DNA from: Endotrypanum monterogeii
Taxonomy: Eukaryota; Euglenozoa; Kinetoplastea; Trypanosomatida; Trypanosomatidae
Assembly: GCA_000333855.2 (NCBI GenBank)
Contig: CM007339.1
Span: forward strand, 261,741-325,740
DNA: 64,000 nucleotides
Reading direction: 5' to 3'
In this document: piece by piece, positions 63,104 to 64,000 of the stretch
How the letters are laid out: each line of letters begins with the position of its first letter
Position numbering within the stretch: the stretch's first letter is position 1
The notes under the pieces: model-generated
What the model was told of the DNA's origin: nothing
The model's database searches: none
The model's input: only the letters and a program-made list of their open reading frames with translations
Translations under genes and position numbers: made by a program

Positions 63104-64000
63104 ATGGTGAACCTTTATTTAAGTTTGATCATCATCACGGCCACAACAGTGGGCAAGATCATCCTCTCCTCTGTCGCTGGTATGATCCTGTCGAGGCACT
63201 TCTCCGACCCACAAAATACCCTGAAGGGTCTTAGCTATATCGCGACCATGGTGTTCCTGCCGTGTCTGTTGTTTTCCAACCTGTGCGTGAACGTGTCGTG
63301 GGAAGAGCTTCGGAAGTTCTACTGGGCACCTCTCTTCTCGTGCTTACCGATGGGACTTGGGTTTTTGTCCTCATTGCTGCTGCGTCTGTTCCTCACAGGG
63401 GAATACCACGCCGTCGCGATCCTCGCCAGCACTTTTCAAAACGGTCTCACATTTCCTCTCAGTGTGCTGCTGAATTTGCGGGGCATCGAGTGGTTCACCG
63501 GAAGCTCCGTTGTCGATGCGGAGTCGTACATCTTCCTGTACAACGTGCTCTGCTCGCTGGGTCTGTGGCTCATCGGTGAGCCTCTGATCGCTCGTGCAAA
63601 GGCGAAGGATGTGGAGTCTCACGAGGTCACTCGTGAGGAAGCAGAGCTGCTCACGAAACAGCAGCACTACACTGATGTAGACCATCACAACGAAGCCAGT
63701 GCCCGTGAGAACCCCAGGACCTCTTGCCCTCTCGAACCCCCTCATCAAAAAAGTGAGGTGAGGGGCGAGGATGGCGAGGTTCCATCGCCGCGCCGGTCGA
63801 CAGCGCTGCTGCAGCGCACTGCCACTCCACAGGATCAGCTCAGGTGGTACAGACCGCCACAGGCGCGCGATGCACCTATCGTGGTAACAGCGGGCAGTCC
63901 TGTGGCGCCGCCAGATGGCGCGATGAGCCTCCGAGACGCGAAAAACGTTACGTCACGGGGAGAACATCTTAAGCGTCTGGGATCGAGAGCTGCCCGGTCG
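63104..64000 (+). CDS. Auxin-efflux-carrier-family (PIN-like) membrane transporter, 3' end outside window
   Basis: The frame is open from the ATG at 63104 to the right edge (299 codons, no stop), so only the N-terminal part is present. Residues about 4-160 contain around five hydrophobic segments. The pattern GLSYIATMVFLPCLLFSNL, then FQNGLTFPLSVLL, matches the N-terminal bundle of the membrane transport (auxin efflux carrier / PIN-like) family. A long polar, Pro/Ser-rich cytoplasmic loop begins near 165 and runs to the edge; the second TM bundle should follow beyond the window. Such carriers move organic anions across plasma or intracellular membranes; the substrate in trypanosomatids is unknown. 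The start is chosen because no in-frame or other ATG lies between the best splice acceptor (62879) and 63104. Confidence 0.8.
   Translation, partial: MVNLYLSLIIITATTVGKIILSSVAGMILSRHFSDPQNTLKGLSYIATMVFLPCLLFSNLCVNVSWEELRKFYWAPLFSCLPMGLGFLSSLLLRLFLTGEYHAVAILASTFQNGLTFPLSVLLNLRGIEWFTGSSVVDAESYIFLYNVLCSLGLWLIGEPLIARAKAKDVESHEVTREEAELLTKQQHYTDVDHHNEASARENPRTSCPLEPPHQKSEVRGEDGEVPSPRRSTALLQRTATPQDQLRWYRPPQARDAPIVVTAGSPVAPPDGAMSLRDAKNVTSRGEHLKRLGSRAARS

Overview
The window looks like a piece of a trypanosomatid nuclear chromosome, most likely a Leishmaniinae species (Leishmania or a close relative). All 14 protein-coding genes I can support are intronless and on the + strand. Long non-coding spacers separate them, dense in (CA)n, (GT)n, (TA)n, poly-T and poly-C tracts. 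Many genes are preceded by a pyrimidine tract and an AG dinucleotide, as expected for spliced-leader trans-splicing from one polycistronic transcription unit. A kinetoplastid-type H3 variant and a malate dehydrogenase ending in the glycosomal signal SKL support this. From memory the gene set recalls Leishmania chromosome 19; I could not check this.

Layout: 1582-1845 small signal-peptide/TM protein resembling the C-terminus of the V-ATPase accessory protein ATP6AP2; 3472-5706 tandem CYTH-domain protein; 7170-7607 histone H3 variant; 10473-13301 single-pass receptor with a ligand-binding-type ectodomain but no cyclase; 14536-20322 DEAH-helicase-like protein with degraded catalytic motifs; 21343-22656 RNA polymerase I/III subunit RPAC1 with a predicted Fe-S motif; 23920-25005 UTP11; 27415-30807, 35361-38721 and 42410-48634 three tandem kinesins; 49925-50893 glycosomal malate dehydrogenase; 52768-53688 coiled-coil protein; 55290-56447 NDUFAF5-like methyltransferase; 57841-59181 VPS36 (ESCRT-II); 59686-61272 methyltransferase-like protein with a His-rich tail; 63104 to the right edge, the N-terminal part of an auxin-efflux-carrier-family (PIN-like) membrane protein.

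The most unusual part is the kinesin array (25-49 kb). The first two kinesins share three blocks of near-perfect nucleotide identity covering the motor core, separated by diverged islands that include the neck-linker region. This is the signature of gene conversion. The second copy carries a 10-N gap flanked by a 48-bp direct duplication; collapsing it restores one open frame, so the break is an assembly artefact. A roughly 460-bp inverted repeat flanks the first kinesin. A second gap (298 N) lies inside a (TA)n microsatellite.

Trypanosomatid genes in one unit are usually not functionally related, so the order need not reflect a pathway. Themes present are motors/cytoskeleton, ribosome and RNA polymerase biogenesis, chromatin, organelle metabolism (glycosome, mitochondrial complex I assembly), endosomal sorting and membrane transport. 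All family assignments come from reading motifs; no database search was run.
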